From Methanocalculus alkaliphilus (GTDB lineage Archaea > Halobacteriota > Methanomicrobia > Methanomicrobiales > Methanocorpusculaceae): a stretch of 64,000 nt of DNA. The stretch spans positions 1 through 64,000 of the forward strand of contig NZ_JALJYG010000008.1 of assembly GCF_024170505.1 (NCBI RefSeq). The letters are read 5' to 3'. This document shows, in pieces, positions 16,865 to 24,398 of this stretch. Every line of letters begins with the position of its first letter. The first letter of the stretch is position 1. A program made the position numbers and the translations under genes. The notes under the pieces are model-generated. The model was given only the letters and a program-made list of their open reading frames with translations. It did no database searches and was not told the DNA's origin.

Positions 16865-17574
16865 ACACGCCCCTCCGCAGGCTCTCCCCGACCTCCCGGA
16901 TTTTCGATTCAAATCCAGGTATTGCCCCGTTCTCTGTTGTATTCCTTGCCCACATCGTCATCTTTCCAACCCTCTCTTATCACCGATAGGTATACTTCCT
17001 GGATAGGGAGAAAAGAGTACTCATTTGACATTATTGCTGTTCTCCCCGATCACCACATCACAGCCTTTAAGACACCCCATACCAATGGATCGCTTATGAG
17101 GACCGACGAAACGACCCTCACCAGCGCCACCAGCGTCTCCGGCGCTACCGGCGTTACCGGCGTCACCTTCCCCGTCCCGAAACAGTATATGAACCGGTTC
17201 TTCTCCGGAGGGAAGACCGTCTTTGTGAAACCGGCGACTGTCTTCAAGGAGCTGCGGCGGGGGATGCGGCTCGTCTTCTACCAGTCGCATGAAGATACCG
17301 GGTATGTGGGGAAGGGGCGATCAGGTGGATACTGATCGCACAAGACCCCCTCACCTTCTATGACACCTATGGCGATTCCGTCTTCCTCACACGGGATGAG
17401 ATGATCGCATATCTCGGGAACCAGGAGCGGTGGAAGGCCGTCCGGGTCAGGAAGGGGAGTGAGAGCCGGAAGCGAAACTGGATAGCACTGGAGCTTGAGG
17501 ATATCCGGAAATATGAAGTGTTGCGGAAACCTGAGCGGTTTGTGCCGGTCGGAGGACAGTATCTAAGGGATTGA
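16563..17574. repeat. Large direct duplication, copy 1 (decayed)
   Basis: This segment of about 1 kb is nearly identical to 19873-20935. It includes the N-terminal part of a DUF1016 nuclease gene, the divergent promoter region and a DUF365 gene. In this copy both genes are damaged: the nuclease is truncated at the left edge and the DUF365 gene is frameshifted. For most of its length the offset between the copies is a constant 3310 bases, changing only at the frameshift and at a simple-repeat expansion. Confidence 0.9.
17096..17574 (+). pseudogene. DUF365 family gene, frameshifted copy
   Basis: This copy matches the intact gene at 20406-20933 from MRTDETTL through FPVPKQYM and KPATVFKELRRGMRL. 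Around 17309-17318 it has one base fewer, so the frame shifts after YVGKG and stops at 17335. Beyond that the original frame is still readable to a stop at 17574 (RFVPVG.QYLRD), showing recent decay. It also lacks the Asn/Glu-rich insertion found in the intact copy, which indicates the shorter version is closer to the ancestor. Confidence 0.85.
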
Positions 17575-17628
17575 AATCAATAGAGTACTACAAGTGAGAC
17601 CAGAGACTCAGGGATTTAAAGACATTGA

Positions 17629-17700
17629 ATGAAGATCATGAATATCGTCTGCCCCGGCGACCCCCAATAGTTCCTCCCCTTTCAGCGGATGGAGGAAAAT
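17629..17700 (+). pseudogene. Remnant of a second TBP-paralogue gene
   Basis: From the ATG at 17629 the DNA matches the start of the TBP-like gene at 22930 (MKI.NIVC.GD, then the region coding PFQR.EE), but it has an early stop after 12 codons and the match ends at about 17700, where repeat A begins. It lies directly behind the decayed DUF365 gene, whereas in the intact locus two other genes lie between DUF365 and TBP. Confidence 0.75.
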
Positions 17701-17702
17701 CC

Positions 17703-17852
17703 CTTCCTCACCCTATCGTTGCATTGGCAGAGCAGGTTCTCTTCCCGGCTTCTCTCTTTTGATTTCGAATCCATCTGGAAAAAGAATCTGGTACTATATC
17801 AAAGTATGATCTTTCATCATATCCTTCTCCCCCATGGTATCCGGATTCATGT
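17703..17852. repeat. Direct repeat A, copy 2 (uninterrupted)
   Basis: It matches 16134-16249 plus 16480-16516 in the same order and direction, without the MITE-like insertion. It includes the shared tail CCATGGTATCCGGATTCATG, which is also the sequence fused to the truncated DUF1016 gene. Repeat A thus borders the decayed half of the duplication on both sides and may have served in recombination. No gene is visible in it. Confidence 0.75.
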
Positions 17853-17860
17853 CTGAGTTA

Positions 17861-18886
17861 TCAGATCTCATCCTCCAGCAGTTTTGCAATCTCTTCAGGC
17901 CCCGGCAGCTGGCCTTGAAGCTCAGAGGGGAGCTCACTTACAATCCTGTATGTAGCAACTCCGATAGGTGTTGTGGAAGACTGAAGGGCATATTCAACTA
18001 CAGTACGGTTCTTCTCCTTACACAGAATAATGCCTATGGAAGCATGTTCATTATTCTCACGTACCTGCTGGTCAAGAGCCGTCAGATAAAACTGCATCTT
18101 ACCTACAAATTCTGGCTGAAACTCACCGACTTTAAGTTCGACTGCAACAAGACAACAAAGCCTGCGGTGAAAGAGAAGAAGGTCAATAAAATACTCCTTA
18201 TCACCCACTTCAAGCCTGAACTGGCTGCCTAAAAAGGCAAAGACCCCGCCCATTGCACGAAGAAAATCTTCAATCCGGTTTATCAGTGCTCGTTCAAGTT
18301 CCCTTTCGGAATGTTCCTCTCCAAGTTCAAGAAAATCAAAAATGTAATCGTCTCTTAAAGCCAGTTTTGCCTGTGCCCTTATCTCCGGCGTAAGCTCCGT
18401 ATCAAAATTATTCTGACCGGAAAGCATCTTCTCATATGAATGGTTCTCTATCTGGTGAATCAAAACGTTCTTTGACCAGCCAAATTTCCGGGTCATTCGA
18501 ATATAGAATTCACGTTGCAGAGGATCTTTGCAGCGTGACATTATAACGATATTATGACTCCAGCTAATTTCTCCAACCAATGGCTGGATTTTTTCACTCG
18601 TGCAATACTCCAGGTAAAACTGGCGCATATACCATAGATTCTGAACCGAGAAGCCTTTTATACCCGGAAATTCGCGTTTTAGATCATCTGATAGTTGTTG
18701 GACTACAGATTTCCCATAGCCCTGTTCAATCTGTCTGCTGGCAATAATACTGCCAATATCCCAGTAAAGGCCGACAAGCTCTTTGTTAACGGCACGAAGT
18801 GCTGTATACTGTGCTTCCCTTAACCGGTCTTTTACCTTGGAAAGTAAGACATTGTATCCTTCCGGAAGGTCGGATGTATCCATCAT
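17861..18886 (-). CDS. DUF1016 (YhcG-type) PD-(D/E)XK nuclease-domain protein, divergent paralogue
   Basis: The 341-residue protein has the YhcG N-terminal helical domain (WDIGSIIASRQ, GFSVQNLWYMRQF) and a C-terminal PD-(D/E)XK fold with EYFIDLLLFHRRLCCLVAVELK (about 235-256) holding the catalytic D and ExK. YhcG/DUF1016 proteins bind or cut DNA and are common in accessory regions, often near restriction genes. It is clearly a separate lineage from the duplicated DUF1016 genes on either side. AGGGAG precedes the double ATG at 18886/18883. Base composition is more AT-rich than the neighbouring copies. Confidence 0.85.
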   Translation of the reverse strand: MMDTSDLPEGYNVLLSKVKDRLREAQYTALRAVNKELVGLYWDIGSIIASRQIEQGYGKSVVQQLSDDLKREFPGIKGFSVQNLWYMRQFYLEYCTSEKIQPLVGEISWSHNIVIMSRCKDPLQREFYIRMTRKFGWSKNVLIHQIENHSYEKMLSGQNNFDTELTPEIRAQAKLALRDDYIFDFLELGEEHSERELERALINRIEDFLRAMGGVFAFLGSQFRLEVGDKEYFIDLLLFHRRLCCLVAVELKVGEFQPEFVGKMQFYLTALDQQVRENNEHASIGIILCKEKNRTVVEYALQSSTTPIGVATYRIVSELPSELQGQLPGPEEIAKLLEDEI

Positions 18887-19145
18887 AATTCTCCCTATCT
18901 GATATTTCAGAGAAGATATACCCTGCTATTTGCTAAAAGCTAAATCCCCTCAGCTCATCATTATTGATGATCCTGAGCCTGGATCCCATCATCCACACTC
19001 CAAGGTAGTGGCATACCTGATCGGTGGTACACCACACCGTGAGTCAGATCGTGGAGTCTTTTGAATAATCTCTCCATATACTCCTCTCCTCATGCAGATC
19101 CTCTTAAGATCGTTACCTTACCCGGTACAGACGCCCCCTCCTCAT

Positions 19146-20174
19146 TCAGCCTTCCCTCCGTCCCAGCTCCTCTTCCAGTTCATCCACCGTCGGCAGTCTC
19201 CCCCGCAAATCCTCGGGAAGGTGAGTAGTCAGTTCATATCCGGCGACGCCAATCGGTTTCTCCATATCCCTGAGGGCATACTCAGCAATGATGCGGTTCT
19301 GTGACTTGCAGAGGATGATCCCAATGCTTGGGCTATCATCAGGGTGGCGGAGGAGATCATCAACAGCTGAGAGGTAGAAGTTCATCTTCCCGGCATACTC
19401 CGGGATGAACTCTCCAATTTTCAATTCGATCACCACGTATGACCGAAGTTTGAGATGGTAGAAGAGGAGATCAATAGAGAATTCTCTCCCTCCAATAGAG
19501 AGCCTGTACTGATTCCCGATGAACGCAAAACCTACCCCGAGCTCCAGAAGGAAATCGCGGATATGCTCGATCAACGCCCGCTCCAGCTCCCTCTCGGCTG
19601 CATCCTCCCCGATCCCGAGGAAATCAAAGATATAGGGATCTTTGAGTACCGATCGTGCAAGATCTGACTGAGGTGCAGGAAGTGCTGATGAAAAGTTCGT
19701 CACCGCCCGCCCCTCGCGTCTGATAAGCCCACTCTCGATCTGATGCACGAGAACGTTCCTTGACCACCCGTTCGCAATTGTTCTTTGGATATACCACTCC
19801 CTCGCCATCTGGTCTTTGACCTTGTCGAGTAAGGTGATCGCATGATACCATGTTATTTGTGCAAGCACCTCTTGCACAAATTCAGGATCGGGCCATGCCT
19901 CTGCAAACGAGCGCATGTACTTCAGGTTTCGGGGAGAGAAACCCCGTACCTCCGGAAACTCCTTTCTGAGATCGTCTGAGAGCCGGTCGATCACCTTTGA
20001 TCCCCACCCCTCCTGCTCCTGCCTCTCCATGATCTCCCGTCCTATCTGCCAGTAGAGCAGGATGAGCTCCCGGTTCACCGAAAGAATCGCCCGGGTCTGT
20101 GCCTGCCGTATCCGCACCTTCAGAGCCGCAAGAAACGTGGGATAATCCTCCGGGAGTGCATCACTCAAACCCAT
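19146..20174 (-). CDS. DUF1016 (YhcG-type) PD-(D/E)XK nuclease-domain protein, intact copy of the duplication
   Basis: From the ATG at 20174 (MGLSDALPEDYPTF, with GGAGGGG 7 bases before it) it gives 342 residues, the same length as the neighbouring paralogue. The N-terminal domain contains WQIGREIMERQ and GFSPRNLKYMRSFAEAW. The C-terminal nuclease fold shows EFSIDLLFYHLKLRSYVVIE with LK, carrying catalytic D and ExK. An in-frame ATG 16 codons upstream is possible but has no ribosome site. It is divergent from the DUF365 gene. The complete motifs suggest an active enzyme; the cellular role is unknown. Confidence 0.87.
   Translation of the reverse strand: MGLSDALPEDYPTFLAALKVRIRQAQTRAILSVNRELILLYWQIGREIMERQEQEGWGSKVIDRLSDDLRKEFPEVRGFSPRNLKYMRSFAEAWPDPEFVQEVLAQITWYHAITLLDKVKDQMAREWYIQRTIANGWSRNVLVHQIESGLIRREGRAVTNFSSALPAPQSDLARSVLKDPYIFDFLGIGEDAAERELERALIEHIRDFLLELGVGFAFIGNQYRLSIGGREFSIDLLFYHLKLRSYVVIELKIGEFIPEYAGKMNFYLSAVDDLLRHPDDSPSIGIILCKSQNRIIAEYALRDMEKPIGVAGYELTTHLPEDLRGRLPTVDELEEELGRREG
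19856..19880. repeat. 25-bp perfect hairpin in the intact DUF1016 gene
   Basis: TTTGTGCAAG, a 5-base loop and CTTGCACAAA form a perfect 10-bp stem. Compared with the copy at 16546-16570, the inner stem bases differ on both arms in a compensating way, so base pairing is kept although the encoded residues change from RAA to EVL. Confidence 0.8.
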
Positions 20175-20405
20175 ACACGCCCCTCCGCAGGCTCTCCCCG
20201 AACTCCCGGATTTTCGATTCAAATCCAGGTATTGCCCCGTTCTCTGTTGTATTCCTTGCCCACATCGTCATCTTTCCAACCCTCTCTTATCACCGATAGG
20301 TATACTTCCTGGATAGGGAGAAAAGAGTACTCATTTGACATTATTGCTGTTCTCCCCGATCACCACATCACAGCCTTTAAGACACCCCATACCAATGGAT
20401 CGCTT

Positions 20406-20933
20406 ATGAGGACCGACGAAACGACCCTCACCAGCGCCACCAGCGCCCCCGGCGCTACTGGCGTTACCGGCGTCACCTTCCCCGTCCCGAAACAGTATAT
20501 GCACCGGTTCTTCTCCGGGGGGAAGACCGTCTTTGTGAAACCGGCGACCGTCTTCAAGGAGCTGCGGCGGGGGATGCGGCTCGTCTTCTACCAGTCGCAC
20601 GAAGATACCGGGTATGTGGGGGAGGCGACGATCAGGCGGATACTGATCGCAGCAGATCCGCTCACCTTCTATGACACCTATGGCGACGCCGTCTTCCTCA
20701 CCAGGGATGAGATGATCGCGTATCTGGAGAACCAGGAGCGGTGGAAGGCCGTCCGGGTCAGGAAGGGGAAGGAAAATGAGAATGGAAGTGAGAATGAGAA
20801 TGTGAATGGGAGTGAGAATAAGAGCCGGAAGCGGGACTGGATGGCACTCGAGCTTGAGGATATCCGGGCGTATGGGGCGGTGCAGAAGCCGGAGCGGTTT
20901 GTGCCGGTCGGAGGACGGTATTTAAGGGAATAA
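20406..20933 (+). CDS. DUF365 family protein
   Basis: This archaeal protein of about 175 residues contains the conserved core FPVPKQYMHRFFSGGKTVFVKPATVFKEL, broken here into visible blocks VPKQYM, KTVFVKPA and FYQSHED, then RRILIAADPLTFYD and FLTRDEMIAYL. DUF365 proteins have a PUA/ASCH-like appearance, suggesting RNA or nucleic-acid binding; no activity is established to my knowledge. The N-terminal 20 residues are low complexity (TSATSAPGATGVTGV). A second simple repeat, rich in Glu and Asn, inserts into the C-terminal half at about residues 120-140. The ATG at 20406 is favoured over an earlier one, because the family domain begins shortly after it. Confidence 0.72.
   Translation: MRTDETTLTSATSAPGATGVTGVTFPVPKQYMHRFFSGGKTVFVKPATVFKELRRGMRLVFYQSHEDTGYVGEATIRRILIAADPLTFYDTYGDAVFLTRDEMIAYLENQERWKAVRVRKGKENENGSENENVNGSENKSRKRDWMALELEDIRAYGAVQKPERFVPVGGRYLRE
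20767..20824. repeat. GAAAATGAGAATG-type simple repeat in DUF365
   Basis: Irregular units of GAGAATG and GGAAGTG encode alternating Glu/Asn/Gly/Ser (ENENGSENENVNGSENK). The decayed copy has only a few bases here, so this block is an expansion of roughly 45 bases, in frame, within a surface loop. Confidence 0.75.
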
Positions 20934-21068
20934 TGCCAACTATCTTCAATTGCAATGAAGGTGCAAAGCGTTCATCTGGTGCCTTCCTTACATTCCGGGC
21001 AGGGGAGCACCAGCAAAGAGATGGATGAACAAGATGCATGAAAGAGATGCAGCAGAAGGAGAGGAGAG

Positions 21069-22214
21069 ATGGAGAACCTGTACAGCATCAGAATTCAGGG
21101 GTACAAATCAATTCGGGATCTCACACTTGACATCAGGGCGATTACCATCCTGATTGGAGCAAACAGCTCCGGCAAGAGCAATATCCTGAGCATCTTCAAA
21201 CTACTCAATGCAATCGCCAAAGGAAGGCTCAAACTAGCCATGAGCAGGGGCGGTGGCGCATCCTCAACACTTCACTATGGATCGAAGCGAACAGGTGAGA
21301 TGGCCATAGAAGTCAAACTTGGACCTCACCAGTATCAGTGTGTACTTGCTCCTGCACAGGATGGGCATCTCATCTTCACTGAAGAAAGACCGGGGATTCA
21401 TCTGGATCTTCAGCCGTCATTTGTCAGGGATCAGGGGACCTCTGCTGGCGTTGAGGGGAAAGGCCGATCAAACTGGCATCGTTCAATTGATGCAGGCGGC
21501 AACTGGGAGAGTTCCCTCTCAAAACTGGCAGAAAAGGGAGATCCTGCATCAAGGCAGATCCTCAGGACCTTCAATGATCTCCGGGTATATCATTTCCAGG
21601 ATACATCAGATACTGCTGATGTGAAAGGGATACAGCAGATCAATGATAACCTCTACCTCCGGGAGGATGGAGGAAACCTGGCCCCTTTTCTCTATGCACT
21701 TTCCCATACACATCCCGATCATTATACGAGAATTGTTGAGACAATACAGCTTGTTATCCCGGGTTTCGATGACTTTACCCTTCGCCCAATGGTGGAAAAT
21801 ACCAATATGATGCGACTTGAATGGAGAGAGATCGACTCGGATTACCTATTTCTTGCGCATCAGCTATCGGATGGAACCCTCAGATTCATCTGCCTTGCAA
21901 CTCTTCTCCTCCAACCGGATCCACCTGATCTGATCATCATTGATGAGCCGGAACTTGGTCTCCATCCATCTGCCATCCAGGTTCTGGCAGCACTGATCGG
22001 GAGTGCATCACATCGGACACACGTGATTGTAGCAACACAATCAGCGATGCTTGTTGATCTTTTTGAACCAGAGGATGTTGTTGTTGTCGATCGGCTGCAA
22101 GGAGAAACAACCGCAAGAAGACTCAATCCAGAAGAACTGGAGTCATGGCTCTCAGAGTATTCACTGAGCGAACTCTGGGAGATGAACATCCTTGGCGGCA
22201 AACCCGTCTGGTGA
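21069..22214 (+). CDS. AAA family ATPase (RecF/OLD-like) of a two-gene defence-like pair
   Basis: The 381-residue ATPase has Walker A ILIGANSSGKSN (about 28-39), an ABC-type signature region LAHQLSDGTLRFICLATLL (about 261-279), and Walker B with D-loop IIIDEPELGLHPSAI (about 290-305), followed by VIVATQSAMLVDLF. There is no long coiled coil, which places it with AAA_21/AAA_15-type proteins. The DUF4276 gene starts 4 bases after its stop. ATPases of this type paired with a TOPRIM-like partner act as phage sensors in abortive-infection systems such as PARIS; the role here is inferred from that analogy. Confidence 0.82.
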   Translation: MENLYSIRIQGYKSIRDLTLDIRAITILIGANSSGKSNILSIFKLLNAIAKGRLKLAMSRGGGASSTLHYGSKRTGEMAIEVKLGPHQYQCVLAPAQDGHLIFTEERPGIHLDLQPSFVRDQGTSAGVEGKGRSNWHRSIDAGGNWESSLSKLAEKGDPASRQILRTFNDLRVYHFQDTSDTADVKGIQQINDNLYLREDGGNLAPFLYALSHTHPDHYTRIVETIQLVIPGFDDFTLRPMVENTNMMRLEWREIDSDYLFLAHQLSDGTLRFICLATLLLQPDPPDLIIIDEPELGLHPSAIQVLAALIGSASHRTHVIVATQSAMLVDLFEPEDVVVVDRLQGETTARRLNPEELESWLSEYSLSELWEMNILGGKPVW

Positions 22215-22218
22215 TTTG

Positions 22219-22896
22219 ATGATAAGGCTGAAGATCATAACCGAGGGTCAGACCGAAGAGTCTTTTGTACGATCCCTCCTTGCTCCTCATCTTGCAGGAC
22301 ATCAGATCATTGCAATTCCTATTACCATACCAACAGCAGTTGGAAAGAGGACTCACCGTGGAGGAATTGGAAGCTACACTCGTATGAGAAGATTAATTCT
22401 CGGATCTTTTGAACGGACTGGAGCATATATCACCACGATGATTGATCTTTACAAACTACCAGAGTCATTTCCGGGCATGCAGGAGGCTGCACCTATCACC
22501 GATCCTTATCAGCGGATTCAGTTGCTTGAGGAGGCTCTGCGTCTGGATATTGACAATCGTTTTTTCATCCCTTATATTCAGCTTTATGAATTTGAAACAC
22601 TCCTCTTCTCTGATATCGAGGGTATTGATGCGCATATGAGAGTCTACACCCGTTCCCGGCTCCGTGATCTCAGAAATATTCTGAGAGACTATCCTGGCGG
22701 ACCCGAATATATTAACGATGGGGAGATGACTGCCCCCTCAAAACGACTTTTAAAAGTCTATCCCTCCTACCGAAAAGTGCTCGATGGCAGTCAGATTGCA
22801 AAACGAATCAGCCTTGGTCCCATGCGGGAGAAGTGCCCGCATTTTAATTCCTGGATCTCCGGACTTGAAGAGCTCTCCAGAAGGCAACCTATCTGA
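22219..22896 (+). CDS. DUF4276 family protein, probable TOPRIM-like effector partner
   Basis: Starting at the ATG at 22219, 4 bases after the ATPase stop, the 225-residue protein begins with KIITEGQTEESFVRSLLAPHL, the DUF4276 N-terminal signature, where the glutamate of TEGQTE matches the first acidic residue of TOPRIM folds. Further blocks are TTMIDLYKLP (possible DxD-like metal site) and IQLYEFETLLFSD. Together with the ATPase it resembles two-gene ATPase + TOPRIM-type effector systems. The nuclease activity is inferred, not shown. Confidence 0.8.
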   Translation: MIRLKIITEGQTEESFVRSLLAPHLAGHQIIAIPITIPTAVGKRTHRGGIGSYTRMRRLILGSFERTGAYITTMIDLYKLPESFPGMQEAAPITDPYQRIQLLEEALRLDIDNRFFIPYIQLYEFETLLFSDIEGIDAHMRVYTRSRLRDLRNILRDYPGGPEYINDGEMTAPSKRLLKVYPSYRKVLDGSQIAKRISLGPMREKCPHFNSWISGLEELSRRQPI

Positions 22897-22929
22897 AGAA
22901 GAAAGACCAACACTCTCACCAGACCTCAG

Positions 22930-23445
22930 ATGAAGATCATCAATATCGTCTGCTCCGGCGACCTCCGTCAGGCCATCCCGTTTCAGCGGCTGGAGGAGCT
23001 CCCATCCGCATCATACCGCTATGACCCCGGAAAGTACCATGGGGCGTATATCCTCATCTCCACCGGCAAAGTCACCCTGTATAAAAGTGGGAAGTATATC
23101 ATCTATGGCCTGAAATCCCTCGATCAGATCAATGGAGCCTACCAGGAGTTCCTCGCCATCATCTCCCCGATCATCGACCCTGCAGCCGCCACGCCGCCGA
23201 AGGTCCAGAATATCGTCGGGATGGAGGACTTCGGGATGGCGATCAACCTCTCCCGGTTCGTCATCGCCGAGGGGATGGAGCGGGTCGAGTACGAACCCGA
23301 GCAGTTCCCGGGCGTCGTCTACCGGGGGGAGACGGGGACCGCCCTCCTCTTCTCATCAGGGAAGGTGATCTTCCCGGGATTTAAAGATCCGGAAACGATG
23401 GAGGCGTTTGCAGCAGAGCTGAAGGAGAGAACGAGCAGGATATGA
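22930..23445 (+). CDS. Divergent TATA-box-binding protein (TBP) paralogue
   Basis: The 171-residue protein has the two-fold TBP repeat. The first half holds NIVCSGDL, SYRYDPGKYHGAYI and STGKVTLYKSGKYIIYGLKS; the second has NIVGMEDFGMAINLSRF, VEYEPEQFPGVVYR and TALLFSSGKVIFPGFKD, close to standard archaeal TBP. The first half is strongly altered around the usual PEQFPG and SGK blocks. TBP recognises TATA boxes and recruits TFB and RNA polymerase. Being outside the core genome, next to defence genes, this copy may direct a special promoter set or act as a competitor. A broken second copy lies at 17629. Confidence 0.85.
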   Translation: MKIINIVCSGDLRQAIPFQRLEELPSASYRYDPGKYHGAYILISTGKVTLYKSGKYIIYGLKSLDQINGAYQEFLAIISPIIDPAAATPPKVQNIVGMEDFGMAINLSRFVIAEGMERVEYEPEQFPGVVYRGETGTALLFSSGKVIFPGFKDPETMEAFAAELKERTSRI

Positions 23446-23678
23446 AGCATGTATCAATGCTTCCGTACATCCCGTATCTTCCCTGGGATTAATTGATCAG
23501 AGGAGGATTGTGGGTAGAGGGCGGGGGCACTGAAGTAACTCACGCCCGGAGCATGGAAGGATATCTTTATAGTTACAGGTGAGAATAATACAATCAGAAC
23601 CAGAATCCTCAACCGACCCCTTACGAAGAAAATTTATATTATGGGTGTTGTGATTGTGTACGATATTGGAGGCTCCTC

Positions 23679-23837
23679 ATGGCAAAAGAGATTGAATTAG
23701 GTCTGGAATTAACAGGAGAGGATGCTCTCACCTTCCATAGATACAATAAAAAACCATATGATACGAGAGATGGTCGTGAGTTGATCAAGGAGGCTGTTCG
23801 ACTCTCGAAAAAGGCATCTGAAACCATACATCTTTGA
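23679..23837 (+). CDS. Small protein upstream of GNAT gene, probable antitoxin
   Basis: The 52-residue protein (MAKEIELGLELTGEDALTFH...) starts 6 bases after a good GGAGG site and ends 3 bases before the GNAT ATG. It is charged and looks helical in its C-terminal half (RELIKEAVRLSKKA). Small genes directly upstream of GNAT toxins normally encode the neutralising antitoxin; it lacks an obvious ribbon-helix-helix pattern. It appears intact while its partner is frameshifted. Confidence 0.6.
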   Translation: MAKEIELGLELTGEDALTFHRYNKKPYDTRDGRELIKEAVRLSKKASETIHL

Positions 23838-23840
23838 AAG

Positions 23841-24364
23841 ATGCCTCCGTTTCATCAGGATCTCGAGTATCATCTTTTTGATAAGACATCAAATATTCAG
23901 TCATTTCAGTGCAGCAATCAGGATCTTGACGAATTTTAAAAAAGGATGCCTTCACGTACACACAGGAGAACTGGGCAATTACCAGATTGGCATATGATAA
24001 AGGTCAATTAATAGGATATTTTACCCTGACAGCAGACAGTATTGAAGTTGATGCAATTATTGCAGATGGTGTGACATATCCTCACAGAAGGTACCCGGCG
24101 ATAAAACTTGCACGACTGGCTGTAGATGATAGATGGAGGAGAAATGGATATGGGAAAAATATTCTCCTCAAGTCACTCGTTGTTGCTTTGACCCTTTCGA
24201 AGTATGTTGGAATCAAATATTTAACCGTTGATTCTGAACCGGAATCTGTAGATTTCTATAGAAAATACGGCTTTATTACTGCTAAAAGACGTATTCATAA
24301 TACAATTCCTCTATATAAGCTTCTCCATCCACCTATGGACAATGGTGATGACAACTCCCATTGA
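23841..24364 (+). pseudogene. GNAT acetyltransferase (toxin-type), frameshifted
   Basis: The first frame (MPPFHQDLEYHLFDK... NQDLDEF) stops at 23934-23936 in a T4A6 run; adding one T there restores LKKDAFTYTQENWAITRLAYDKG and joins the long downstream frame. That second frame has the acetyl-CoA signature RLAVDDRWRRNGYGKNIL and DSEPESVDFYRKYGF, as in TacT/AtaT-like toxins that acetylate aminoacyl-tRNA. The single-base loss probably inactivates it, unless slippage at the run restores some product or the base is a sequencing error. Confidence 0.8.
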
Positions 24365-24398
24365 TAACTGTGGAAAAAGGTTTGAATACGAATCAGAA

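Larger units (their letters stand above)
19873..20935. repeat. Large direct duplication, copy 2 (intact genes)
   Basis: Near-identical partner of 16563-17574, carrying the 5-prime part of the intact DUF1016 gene, the divergent spacer of about 230 bases and the intact DUF365 gene. Homology on the right stops at the end of DUF365. Confidence 0.9.

Noticed and set aside
16922-17095. Upstream extension of the DUF365 frames (MPRSLLYSLPTSSSF...)
   Set aside because: The extension covers the divergent promoter region, has no match to the family core, and a later ATG directly precedes the DUF365 domain.
18887-19145. A transposase remnant between the two DUF1016 genes
   Set aside because: Only very short open stretches, with no recognisable motif; I see nothing definite in these 259 bases.
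17861-20174. Restriction-modification system built on the DUF1016 genes
   Set aside because: No methyltransferase or specificity subunit lies next to them; nuclease-like domains alone do not support it.
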